Below are positions 6,478 through 12,736 of a stretch of DNA of 12,736 nt, piece by piece. The stretch is from Desulfocapsa sp050291935 (GTDB lineage: Bacteria > Desulfobacterota > Desulfobulbia > Desulfobulbales > Desulfocapsaceae), in NCBI GenBank assembly GCA_050291935.1, contig JBNKKR010000071.1, positions 1-12,736 on the forward strand. Reading direction: 5' to 3'. Made by a program: the position numbers and the translations under genes. How positions within the stretch are numbered: position 1 is the stretch's first letter; each line of letters opens with the position of its first letter. The notes beneath the pieces are model-generated. The model was not told the DNA's origin and did no database searches. It saw only the letters and a program-made list of their open reading frames with translations.

Positions 6478-7650
6478 TTATACAATACCATCTTCTAATA
6501 TGGGGATGTTTTCAAATATCCTCATTGGATTAAAAATAGAAAGATCAAGGGTCGGGGGCTTCCCGGTTATTAATTCCGTCATATATCTTCCCACTGCTGG
6601 TCCCTGCTGCAATCCATGGCCTGAAAAACCATTGGCAAGATAGAGCCCCTTAATTTCAGGCCACTCTCCCAGGATGGCATTGGCATCCATGGTATTCATG
6701 GTATAGAGTCCGGCCCAGCCTTTTAACAGTTTCAATGCCTCAAACACAGGTGCAAACCCATACAATTCTTCCCATAAAAGCTCAAAACGCTCATCTTCCC
6801 AGGTGAAATCAAAACCGACAGGATCCTCTTCCATAGATTTCCCTAACAAGAGAAGACCACCGGTTTCAGTCCTGAAATAAAAGCCGGATGGCAGAATGGT
6901 CAACGGAAGAGGATAGTCCAATTTAAACTCTGGTTTAACGGCAAATACCTGTCGCTTTGTCGGTTCCACCGGAAGAGCTATCCCGGCTGTTTTAAGGATT
7001 TGATTTGCCCAAGCCCCAGTACAATTCACAACACAGGAAGAAGAGTATATATCATCCGATGCTGTTTTGACCCCTTTGATATTCCCGGACTCGACAATAA
7101 GGTCAATGACATTATCCTGTATAAATTCAGCCCCCATGGATTTTGCTTTAGCTTTATACCCCATTAATACGGCATAGGCATCAAAATGACCGTCTTCTGA
7201 TCCAAAGGCTCCACCCACTATACCGTCTAAGTTTTCATAAATGGGGTATTTTTCTTTTATTTTTTGGGGCGACCACCATTCAATAGCGCATCCCAGCGCT
7301 TTCTGCATGTCAAAAGCTCTTTTGGCAGCGGGTTCACTTTTCTCATCATAGAGAAATAGGTTCCCTTCTCTGCAATAAAAAATTGCAGGTTTTTTTCCGT
7401 CAACTGCCATCTCATTTTCAAAATTCTCAAGTACGTTAAAGGCGTATTGAGAAACCTGGACATTCTCCTTCAGGCTGAATTGAATCCGGGCATTCACCAT
7501 AGAGAGTGTCGTCGAAGCTTTCTCAAAGCCCATATCCTTCTCAATAACAATCACCTTTAAAGATGGATCCGCTATCATGAGATTATATGCTGTAGAAGAT
7601 CCCATGATCCCACCACCAATAATTACAACATCATGCTTATTGATTTTCAT
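6478..7650 (-). CDS. DAO-family FAD-dependent oxidoreductase (sarcosine/dimethylglycine dehydrogenase-like)
   Basis: This 390-residue flavoprotein belongs to the D-amino-acid oxidase (DAO) fold, which includes glycine oxidase, sarcosine oxidase beta, and dimethylglycine and sarcosine dehydrogenases. The FAD dinucleotide motif is VVIIGGGIMGSSTAYNL (8-24) and the ribose-binding Glu is in VIVIEKDMG. Further on are VVNCTGAWANQIL, typical of the DAO GxW region, and near the C-terminus YLANGFSGHGLQQGPAVGRY, which closes over the flavin in sarcosine oxidase beta-like proteins. It has no folate-binding C-terminal domain, so any N-methyl group oxidised would be released as formaldehyde unless another protein takes it. 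Its immediate neighbour etfBA suggests ETF, not oxygen, as electron acceptor, as expected in an anaerobe. The ribosome site AAGGAGAAAG overlaps the stop of the upstream gene. The substrate (N-methyl amino acid, secondary amine or amino acid) is not determined. Confidence 0.88.
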   Translation of the reverse strand: MKINKHDVVIIGGGIMGSSTAYNLMIADPSLKVIVIEKDMGFEKASTTLSMVNARIQFSLKENVQVSQYAFNVLENFENEMAVDGKKPAIFYCREGNLFLYDEKSEPAAKRAFDMQKALGCAIEWWSPQKIKEKYPIYENLDGIVGGAFGSEDGHFDAYAVLMGYKAKAKSMGAEFIQDNVIDLIVESGNIKGVKTASDDIYSSSCVVNCTGAWANQILKTAGIALPVEPTKRQVFAVKPEFKLDYPLPLTILPSGFYFRTETGGLLLLGKSMEEDPVGFDFTWEDERFELLWEELYGFAPVFEALKLLKGWAGLYTMNTMDANAILGEWPEIKGLYLANGFSGHGLQQGPAVGRYMTELITGKPPTLDLSIFNPMRIFENIPILEDGIV

Positions 7651-7662
7651 AATTCTTTCTCC

Positions 7663-8433
7663 TTACATATAACCGCTGAATGGCTTTCTTAAAACAATGC
7701 TGTAAACCCAGTCGATAAGCGTACTAAAATCTAAAACAGGCAATTGGACAGCTCTTTGTACGGCCGATGCATGGGTCGGGAAAAGGGTACATTCGAGTAA
7801 AATAGCGCCAATATCTTCATTTTCTTTCACCATTTCTTTCGCTATTTCAACAATTCCTTTTTCAAGCTTTAAAAAATTATAATGTCCAACCCCTTTGAGG
7901 ATCTTCTGCATTTCTGGAAGGACTTCAGCGCCTGAAATCACGACTCTGGAAAGATCATCAACCCCGCAATTGGCAAGAGCCGGAGCCTTTGGCAAGACTG
8001 TTCCATCAGCACATATAATTCCAATCTTTTTATTTGGGGATATGGATTTTAACATCAATGGAATCTGCATCAGGCTTGAAAAATAACATGGGACGTCCAT
8101 GCGTGCCGCAACATTCGGAAGATAATTGGCAAAATAACCGCATGCACCAATAATTGCCCTGCAGCCGTTGGTCTGCAACTCTTCCGCACCTTGGATCAAC
8201 TGTTCAAGCACTTCAGGATCAGGTTTTATCGAAACAACTTTTTCTACTGAAGCCGCGTTGATTATCTTATAATGAATCGGGTACTTAAAGGTTGTTGCAT
8301 TTTCTACACTGCCAGGCGGAAAAGCATACCCTGTCTGGCCGAAAAGCAATATTCCGATGGCAGTGCCCCCAAAGGCTTGTCCGTCGTTGATATGGATTTC
8401 CTTATCTTCTATTTTATGAGAAAACGCGTACAT
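7663..8433 (-). CDS. Asp/Glu/hydantoin racemase-family protein
   Basis: This 256-residue protein has the two-cysteine architecture of the Asp/Glu racemase superfamily (aspartate, glutamate and hydantoin racemases, maleate isomerase, arylmalonate decarboxylase). Cys98 sits in RAIIGACGYFANY and Cys215 in GAILLECTLFPTHA, the two positions that act as the acid-base pair in racemases. The stretch KKIGIICADGTVL (about 135-147) begins the second domain. The N-terminus (GGTAIGILLFGQTGYAFPPG) resembles the opening of these enzymes. A strong GGAGGAG ribosome site precedes the ATG. Next to a hydantoinase A-like gene, hydantoin or amino acid racemisation is a natural guess. The exact reaction is not readable from sequence, and a catabolic isomerase or decarboxylase is possible. 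Confidence 0.8.
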   Translation of the reverse strand: MYAFSHKIEDKEIHINDGQAFGGTAIGILLFGQTGYAFPPGSVENATTFKYPIHYKIINAASVEKVVSIKPDPEVLEQLIQGAEELQTNGCRAIIGACGYFANYLPNVAARMDVPCYFSSLMQIPLMLKSISPNKKIGIICADGTVLPKAPALANCGVDDLSRVVISGAEVLPEMQKILKGVGHYNFLKLEKGIVEIAKEMVKENEDIGAILLECTLFPTHASAVQRAVQLPVLDFSTLIDWVYSIVLRKPFSGYM

Positions 8434-8466
8434 TATTCTCCTCCTTATTATTACAAAGTCATCTGT

Positions 8467-9876
8467 TTATTTCTTATCCATATATGTCTTTAAGGCACTG
8501 TTTTCTACGGAAGAAAGTGAAGGTTCCTTAAAATTTTCTAAAATTTCTTTCCACTGTTCATTGGCGACCTGTTCAATGGATCTCCCCCCCTTTTTTGCCC
8601 ATTCACTGAAGGGAGCTCGTTCCTCCATAATCGGTTGATAAAATTCCTGTCGAAAATTTTTAAACGTGTGTTCCCGGCTCAAGAACTCTCCACCTGGTCC
8701 AACTTGTTCTATAAGGTCGGCAGCCAGTCTTTCCGGTGTGACTTTCTGCCCCTTTTTAATTCGTTTGCACATACCGCATATCTCATCATCAATGATAAAT
8801 TTTTCATATGACGCAACCATATAGCTTTCCATAATTCCTGCAGAATGAAGAACAAAATTCACACCAGCCATTGTTGCTGTCAATAGCCCCATCATCGCCT
8901 CAAACCCTGCCTGGGAATCCGGCACTTTTGAATCGGTAACAGCACCACCACTTCGACAGGGAATCCCGTAAAATTTTGCCATTTGTGCTGTGGCAATACT
9001 GCTGACCGCCATTTCCGGAGAGCCTATACTCAAAGAACCATAACGCATGTCAACATTGGAGGAAGATCCAGAGAAAACAACGGGTGTCCCTTCTCGGATC
9101 AATTGAGTAAGGGTTATACCGGCAAGGATTTCAGCATTTTGCACAACTTGTGTCCCTTCCAAAGTGACAGGTCCTGTGGCCCCGGCCATGGTCAGAGAGG
9201 AGATCAACTGGGGCATTCCAGCTTTGGCATATTCTACAATTGCACCCAGCATTCGGTTATCATACGCCAGCGGGCTCAATGAACAAAGGATACTGATAAA
9301 TGGCGGTTTTTCCGCCATCTCCTTTTCACTTCCAAAGACCATGGATGCCATTTTAATGGTCTCCTTTGCATCCCTTGCACCCAGGCAACCTCCCATGAAT
9401 GGTTTGTCAGAATACCGCATAGAGGTGTAGACTTTGTGCATATTTTTTTTATCTTCGGAGATATCATTTGGCTCAAGTAATATGCCGCCATTGATATCAA
9501 TAAATTTACTCTCCTGGGCAAGCTTAACGAAATTGATATAATCCTCCATCATGCATTCTCTTCTGCCTCTGTCCAGATCAGTGACAAATGGAGGGCCTGC
9601 ACAAGGAACAAAGGCAATATTGTCACCACCGATGAGAACATTTTTTTCAGGATTTCTTGCATAAAGTGTAAATTCGGAAGGAGCCTTTGCTACCTGTTCT
9701 TCAACGAGTTTAGACGGGAAATAGACACGTTGACCGTCAATTTCACAACCGGCTTTTGCAAGTATCTCTAATGCCGGCTCATAGCCAAAAACAACCCCTG
9801 TATTTTCAAGCACAAGGAGTGTTGCCTCATGAATAAGTTCCATATCTCTTTGTGTAAAATATTTAATGTATTCCAA
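8467..9876 (-). CDS. MttB-family corrinoid methyltransferase without pyrrolysine
   Basis: This 469-residue protein belongs to the trimethylamine:corrinoid methyltransferase (MttB) superfamily. Family marks are FVPCAGPPFVTDLDRGRR, the GATGPVTLEGTQVVQNAEIL segment, GSPEMAVSSIATAQMAKFYG and SKVPDSQAGFEAM in the C-terminal half, and the end region IDDEICGMCKRIKKG. Archaeal MttB reads an in-frame UAG as pyrrolysine; here the frame is fully open, so it is of the non-Pyl type. Characterised members of that type (MtgB for glycine betaine, MtpB for proline betaine, MtcB for carnitine) demethylate quaternary amines and methylate a corrinoid protein. The start is TTG at 9874-9876, placed by a strong GGGGAGAGG site 5-6 bases upstream; the next ATG is 11 codons in. 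It follows the HyuA-like gene by 12 bases. The cognate corrinoid protein is not in the window. Substrate unknown, probably a quaternary or N-methylated amine. Confidence 0.92.
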   Translation of the reverse strand: MEYIKYFTQRDMELIHEATLLVLENTGVVFGYEPALEILAKAGCEIDGQRVYFPSKLVEEQVAKAPSEFTLYARNPEKNVLIGGDNIAFVPCAGPPFVTDLDRGRRECMMEDYINFVKLAQESKFIDINGGILLEPNDISEDKKNMHKVYTSMRYSDKPFMGGCLGARDAKETIKMASMVFGSEKEMAEKPPFISILCSLSPLAYDNRMLGAIVEYAKAGMPQLISSLTMAGATGPVTLEGTQVVQNAEILAGITLTQLIREGTPVVFSGSSSNVDMRYGSLSIGSPEMAVSSIATAQMAKFYGIPCRSGGAVTDSKVPDSQAGFEAMMGLLTATMAGVNFVLHSAGIMESYMVASYEKFIIDDEICGMCKRIKKGQKVTPERLAADLIEQVGPGGEFLSREHTFKNFRQEFYQPIMEERAPFSEWAKKGGRSIEQVANEQWKEILENFKEPSLSSVENSALKTYMDKK

Positions 9877-9888
9877 AGTCCTCTCCCC

Positions 9889-11907
9889 TTATTTCAATGA
9901 GCATTCCATGTTCGGATCCCCGTATGCCGTTGCAAAAAGTTCGGTGTCCAAAAATACTTCTTGATGACTCCCAGCAGCTAATTTGCCCCTATGATTACTG
10001 CAGGTTGTATCCACTTTGATGTGTGAAACACCCACCTGCTTTGCCAGGTCCGTCACATAGGATTTCAGATGATCATTTGTATATTTTTTTGCCTCTTCTA
10101 AACTAGAAAAGTCTTTAATCCCTTCAGGGAGGTGCGCACGAAAAAAAAGACCGCCTTCCATCATCCGGATCACTGCCTGACCTCTTTGGATGATTCCTGC
10201 TGTAGCAGCGCCAAAGGCATTTGCGACATGAGCATATTCCGGCAGAATTAAATCTGTACTCAGCCCTGCGGCAACCGAAGGCATATAAGCCTTAACCGGT
10301 GCACCTATGGCTACCAGTTTTTTTTTGAGTTTAAATGTACAGGCTAATTCTTCATTTCCCGGATGGTTTAATGCAATATCTATCATTCCGGATGCAGTGG
10401 GTTCCTTATCCCATTTTGGCAATCCTGTTGTTGGTTCCATAGCCTTGCTTATTATTTCTCTGACCAATTTGTTTCGCACTGTCTTAAGCACGGATTCACA
10501 GAACTCTAAAACACCCATTCCCAGGCGATTGGAAAGAAGAGTTGCTCCCAGGATCGATGCATCTTTATTCCATAACGTCATCTGCCCTATAGCATGTAAA
10601 GCGTCGGTGGGCGTAAATCCGGATCGGTGAACTAAAAATTTTTTTTCAAGCTGTTCAATTCGTCTTTGAGTAACAAATTTTTTTCGATCCTGTATAAGGG
10701 CTAAAAAGGCCGAAGGATTTTTTTCAAGGCGCTCTATCAATAATTGATCTGCCTCACCTAAATGGCCGTTCGACGGACGCCAGGCTGTAACAAATTGATC
10801 TGAGTGTTTTTCCCATTTTTCTTCAGAAACCTGACCATTTAAAATAGTCAAAACGTTGGGATATTTCTCTGCCAGGAGACACAAGGGGGTTGCACGCCGG
10901 GGGCCAATTACAATTTCGCCCTGTCTGCTGATGTCTACCGTACTGTCTCCACCGATACCTATTGTATGAATATCCGCTGCCTCCACCATGCTTCTCCGGT
11001 GACTGATATAGGCACCTTCAGGGTTAATTGCGGGATGACCATTTTTCAAAAGAGCGATATCCGTGGTTGTCCCACCCATATCTGCCACCCAGACATCTCT
11101 CTGCTCTGTCAAATAGCATGCCCCTACACAGCTGGCAGCAGGCCCCGAAAGTATGGTTTCAATGGGACGCTGAACTGCCAAATCTGCAGGAACAATGGCG
11201 CCATCCCCTTTTACAACCATTAAAGGGGCGGAGATATTCAACTGTTTAAGAGAACGATCGATATCTGAAAGGAGATCTTTTATCAAAGGGATGAGCTTGG
11301 CATTATGACCTACTGTTACGGCCCTGCTGACAGAATTCAGACGACTTGTTAGTTCATGCGCACATGTTACCGGTAAATTAGTCAATTGTTCCACCATGGA
11401 TTTGACACGCAATTCATGTTCAGGATTTCGAATTCCGAAATATCCTGAAATGGCAAATGCATCAACCTTGTTACACCATCTTAGAATTTCTCTTTTGGCA
11501 GACTTTTCATCAAGTGGTTCAACTTCGTCACCCTGTAGATCGTGCCCACCGGTCAACCATACCAAATCATCAGAGACCATTTCTTCCAAAAATCCCTGCT
11601 TTTGAAACAAATGGCGATCATATCCTATTAAGATTTCACAGACAGATCCACCATGTCCCTCTGTAATTGCATTGGTAGCCAAAGTAGTTGAAAGGCAAAC
11701 CATAGTTACCTGTCTTGGTAAAAAATCCTTTGGCATACCTTTAATACACGACTCAATCGCAGAAGAAATTCCCCAAAACAGATCATGCTTTGTGGTTATT
11801 GCCTTTGCCGCAGACACGATCTTTCTACTGGCACGGTCCACGAGAACTGCATCAGTAAATGTACCACCAGTGTCGACGCCTAATGAAAAACCTTCCAATT
11901 TAGACAT
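9889..11907 (-). CDS. Hydantoinase/oxoprolinase A-like ATPase (HyuA family)
   Basis: This protein of about 672 residues has the HyuA fold of N-methylhydantoinase, 5-oxoprolinase and acetone carboxylase subunits, an actin-like (ASKHA) ATPase. The phosphate loops are visible: FSLGVDTGGTFTDAV near the N-terminus, STTLATNAITEGHG (74-87), and VADMGGTTTDIALLKNG (275-291). IHTIGIGGDSTV (314-325) and GPAASCVGA (256-264) complete the nucleotide site. Family members use ATP to activate a cyclic amide or a ketone, usually with a HyuB partner. No HyuB gene is present here, which is odd. A TTG at 11908-11910 could serve as start, but ATG at 11905-11907 has the better distance from GGGAAG. That ATG overlaps the end of the broken upstream methyltransferase gene by 8 bases, so the two were one operon. 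With MttB next door, a role in ATP-driven corrinoid reactivation, as RamA performs with its own ASKHA domain, is a speculative alternative. Confidence 0.85.
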   Translation of the reverse strand: MSKLEGFSLGVDTGGTFTDAVLVDRASRKIVSAAKAITTKHDLFWGISSAIESCIKGMPKDFLPRQVTMVCLSTTLATNAITEGHGGSVCEILIGYDRHLFQKQGFLEEMVSDDLVWLTGGHDLQGDEVEPLDEKSAKREILRWCNKVDAFAISGYFGIRNPEHELRVKSMVEQLTNLPVTCAHELTSRLNSVSRAVTVGHNAKLIPLIKDLLSDIDRSLKQLNISAPLMVVKGDGAIVPADLAVQRPIETILSGPAASCVGACYLTEQRDVWVADMGGTTTDIALLKNGHPAINPEGAYISHRRSMVEAADIHTIGIGGDSTVDISRQGEIVIGPRRATPLCLLAEKYPNVLTILNGQVSEEKWEKHSDQFVTAWRPSNGHLGEADQLLIERLEKNPSAFLALIQDRKKFVTQRRIEQLEKKFLVHRSGFTPTDALHAIGQMTLWNKDASILGATLLSNRLGMGVLEFCESVLKTVRNKLVREIISKAMEPTTGLPKWDKEPTASGMIDIALNHPGNEELACTFKLKKKLVAIGAPVKAYMPSVAAGLSTDLILPEYAHVANAFGAATAGIIQRGQAVIRMMEGGLFFRAHLPEGIKDFSSLEEAKKYTNDHLKSYVTDLAKQVGVSHIKVDTTCSNHRGKLAAGSHQEVFLDTELFATAYGDPNMECSLK

Positions 11908-12312
11908 CAAAGCTTCCCTTTCGGTGCGATTTTAAGTAATTCATACAATAAGGGTCTCGACCAGCCAGAGTTTCTGCAGCAATGATATTGGCCATCATCT
12001 TTTTATCCAATGGATTCATGATGGCACCATCCAATCCTTTTGATATGGCCTTGGTAATAAAAGTTTGATTTAAAAATTTCCGATTTGGCAGACCATAAGA
12101 GATATTGGAAAGGCCACAAACTGTGTGACTGCCTTTGAAGCTCTAATGAATAGTTTCCTCAGTATTGACAAACTCCATGCCAAAACTAATCTTTCCAGAC
12201 AGGGGCTGGACAAGGGGTCGATAAAAATATTTTCTATTTCCACACCGTTCTGTATCAACTTATCTATCAATGTCGTTGAATTAAGGGCCAAATATCTTTC
12301 AACATATTGAAA
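11900..12312 (-). pseudogene. Methyltetrahydrofolate:corrinoid methyltransferase, 5'-truncated and frameshifted
   Basis: This is the 3' part of a pterin-binding methyltransferase (AcsE/MtgA-like), which moves methyl groups between a methyl-corrinoid protein and tetrahydrofolate. Two frames must be joined. The first, 12312-12217, reads LIDKLIQNGVEIENIFIDP. One base is missing in the C run at 12214-12217, and the match then continues in the next frame as LVQPLSGKISFGMEF. After a TAG stop at 12143-12145, the same frame gives HTVCGLSNISYGLPNRKFLN, then GLDGAIMNPLDKKMM and AAETLAGRDPYCMNY, ending at TAA 11900-11902. GLSNISYGLPNR is the family's hallmark substrate-binding region. The upstream half is missing: the frame closes at 12313-12315, next to an IS4-like transposase fragment. 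The C-terminal 80 residues are clean, so decay is recent. The end overlaps the HyuA start, showing it was in this operon. Confidence 0.82.
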
Positions 12313-12351
12313 TTAATGTACAATTATGAGATATGTAGGAGTACATATTAA
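12313..12351. repeat. Inverted repeat at the boundary of the methyltransferase pseudogene and IS4-like gene
   Basis: TTAATGTAC (12313-12321) is mirrored by GTACATATTAA (12341-12351), with two extra bases in the second arm. It sits exactly where homology to the methyltransferase stops and just before the transposase start. It may mark an insertion junction or be a leader hairpin of the transposase gene; I cannot assign the element's true end. Confidence 0.35.
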
Positions 12352-12380
12352 TCTATCACCTAAAACAAAAAGGAGCAAAA

Positions 12381-12595
12381 ATGATTGCAGAAAAAAGCAA
12401 ACTTGGCACTGAGTATGAAATGCCCGAAGTGTGCCAGAACTGATCCAATCCTTTAAAAACCTGATCGAATCCGAACAATTCTGCAATCGTCACAAAAAGA
12501 ACCCTGAAGACTTCACTCGTCAACGATCATTGCCATTTCATAAGCTCATTTACTTCTTTGTTAATATGCCTCAGCATATAGTTTACACGCCTTAG
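12381..12595 (+). pseudogene. IS4-like transposase, N-terminal fragment, frameshifted
   Basis: This is the 5' end of an IS4-type DDE transposase gene. It begins with ATG after AAAAAGGAG and reads MIAEKSKLGTEYEMPEV, then loses frame. From 12434 the next frame continues PELIQSFKNLIESEQF, then PEDFTRQRSLPFHKLIYFF, which matches the N-terminal helical region of this transposase group (typically ...F..DFTR.R.L.F..L...). The shift is explained by an extra TG in the GTGTG at 12429-12433. The frame ends at TAG 12593-12595 after about 70 residues, and the DDE catalytic domain is missing, so the copy is truncated as well as frameshifted. Its right boundary is uncertain, about 12570-12595. Family assignment rests on the N-terminal motif only. 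Confidence 0.65.
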
Positions 12596-12734
12596 CTATC
12601 AGGACCTGGGCAAAATCATTGTAGATTCGCCAATCTCGATTTTCATTGGCATCGGCAAGGGTATACTCTTGGCAACCCTGCTTTGAATACCCACATGATG
12701 AAGCTTGCTGCGCATTGCCCTCAGGCATAAAACC
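12561..12734 (-). CDS. Unidentified reading frame, partial, running off the right end
   Basis: An open minus-strand frame enters from the window edge and ends at TAA 12561-12563 after 57 residues. The end reads LADANENRDWRIYNDFAQVL and then IAKACKLYAEAY, and three Cys occur in the visible part (SCGYSKQGCQ upstream and one in AKAC). The residue composition looks like a real protein C-terminus, but I do not recognise the family. Its tail overlaps the end of the IS4-like fragment by about 30 bases, so the true stop may have been altered by insertion. The plus strand is also open here in another frame, so the coding call is weak. Confidence 0.3.
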   Translation of the reverse strand, partial: GFMPEGNAQQASSCGYSKQGCQEYTLADANENRDWRIYNDFAQVLIAKACKLYAEAY

Positions 12735-12736
12735 GT

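Noticed and set aside
11908..11910. TTG as the start of the HyuA-like gene
   Set aside because: The ATG three bases later has better spacing from the GGGAAG site and is the stronger start codon.
12143..12145. TAG in the methyltransferase remnant read as pyrrolysine
   Set aside because: Pyrrolysine occurs in MttB/MtbB/MtmB proteins, not in pterin-binding methyltransferases. The gene is also frameshifted and 5'-truncated, so a decay mutation is simpler.
12125..12310. Plus-strand 61-codon frame and minus-strand 73-codon frame as independent small genes
   Set aside because: The minus frame is one piece of the broken methyltransferase gene (it contains IENIFIDPL before the frameshift), and the plus frame is its antisense.
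12307..12337. Sigma-70-type promoter (TTGAAA and TATGTA) before the IS4-like gene
   Set aside because: The spacer is 19 bases and the -10 match is weak; AT-rich sequence gives such matches by chance.

Overview
The window is about 12.7 kb of moderately AT-rich bacterial DNA, dominated by a long same-direction gene cluster on the minus strand. It suggests an anaerobe, most plausibly a sulfate-reducing or related Desulfobacterota species. The reasons are a tungsten/molybdenum-type aldehyde:ferredoxin oxidoreductase with a MoaD-like partner, an MttB-family corrinoid methyltransferase without pyrrolysine, a paired EtfBA, and a sigma-54 promoter. The taxon is an inference from gene content, not from a marker gene.

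Layout from left to right: (1) 3-433, the C-terminal part of an ISL3-family transposase on the plus strand, broken by a -1 frameshift. (2) 503-2146 (minus), a Tat-exported family-5 ABC substrate-binding protein with its own sigma-54 promoter at 2199-2214; no permease or ATPase gene lies beside it. (3) 2147-2599, a gene-free spacer holding that promoter, an upstream dyad, a probable intrinsic terminator of the large operon (2336-2360) and a set of repeated GGTTCT/AGAACC arms. (4) 2600-11907 (minus), a tightly packed operon. In transcription order it encodes a hydantoinase/oxoprolinase A-like ATPase, an MttB-family methyltransferase, an Asp/Glu racemase-family protein, a DAO-type FAD oxidoreductase, EtfB, EtfA, AOR and a MoaD-like sulfur carrier. 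(5) 11900-12312 (minus), the degraded 3' part of a methyltetrahydrofolate:corrinoid methyltransferase gene that once headed or preceded the operon. It has lost its 5' end and carries a frameshift and an internal TAG. (6) From about 12313, the 5' end of an IS4-like transposase gene (plus strand, frameshifted by an extra TG), followed by an unidentified minus-strand reading frame that runs off the window.

Working model (inference): the operon breaks down an N-methylated amine or amino acid. The MttB-family enzyme would move a methyl group to a corrinoid protein, and the now-broken methyltransferase would have passed it to tetrahydrofolate. The FAD oxidoreductase would oxidise an N-methyl or amine carbon and give electrons to EtfAB. 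AOR, with a tungstopterin whose dithiolene sulfur may come from the MoaD-like protein, would oxidise the released aldehyde. The HyuA-like ATPase and the racemase-family enzyme may open or isomerise a cyclic precursor such as a hydantoin, or the HyuA-like protein may have been recruited to reactivate the corrinoid. No corrinoid protein, RamA-type activator or HyuB subunit is visible here.

The most interesting points are the unusual gene combination, the near-fused EtfA-AOR junction, the orphan HyuA, the broken folate methyltransferase gene found only by joining frames, and the sigma-54 control of the transporter protein. Both ends of the region carry transposase remnants, so it may be a mobile or decaying catabolic island.
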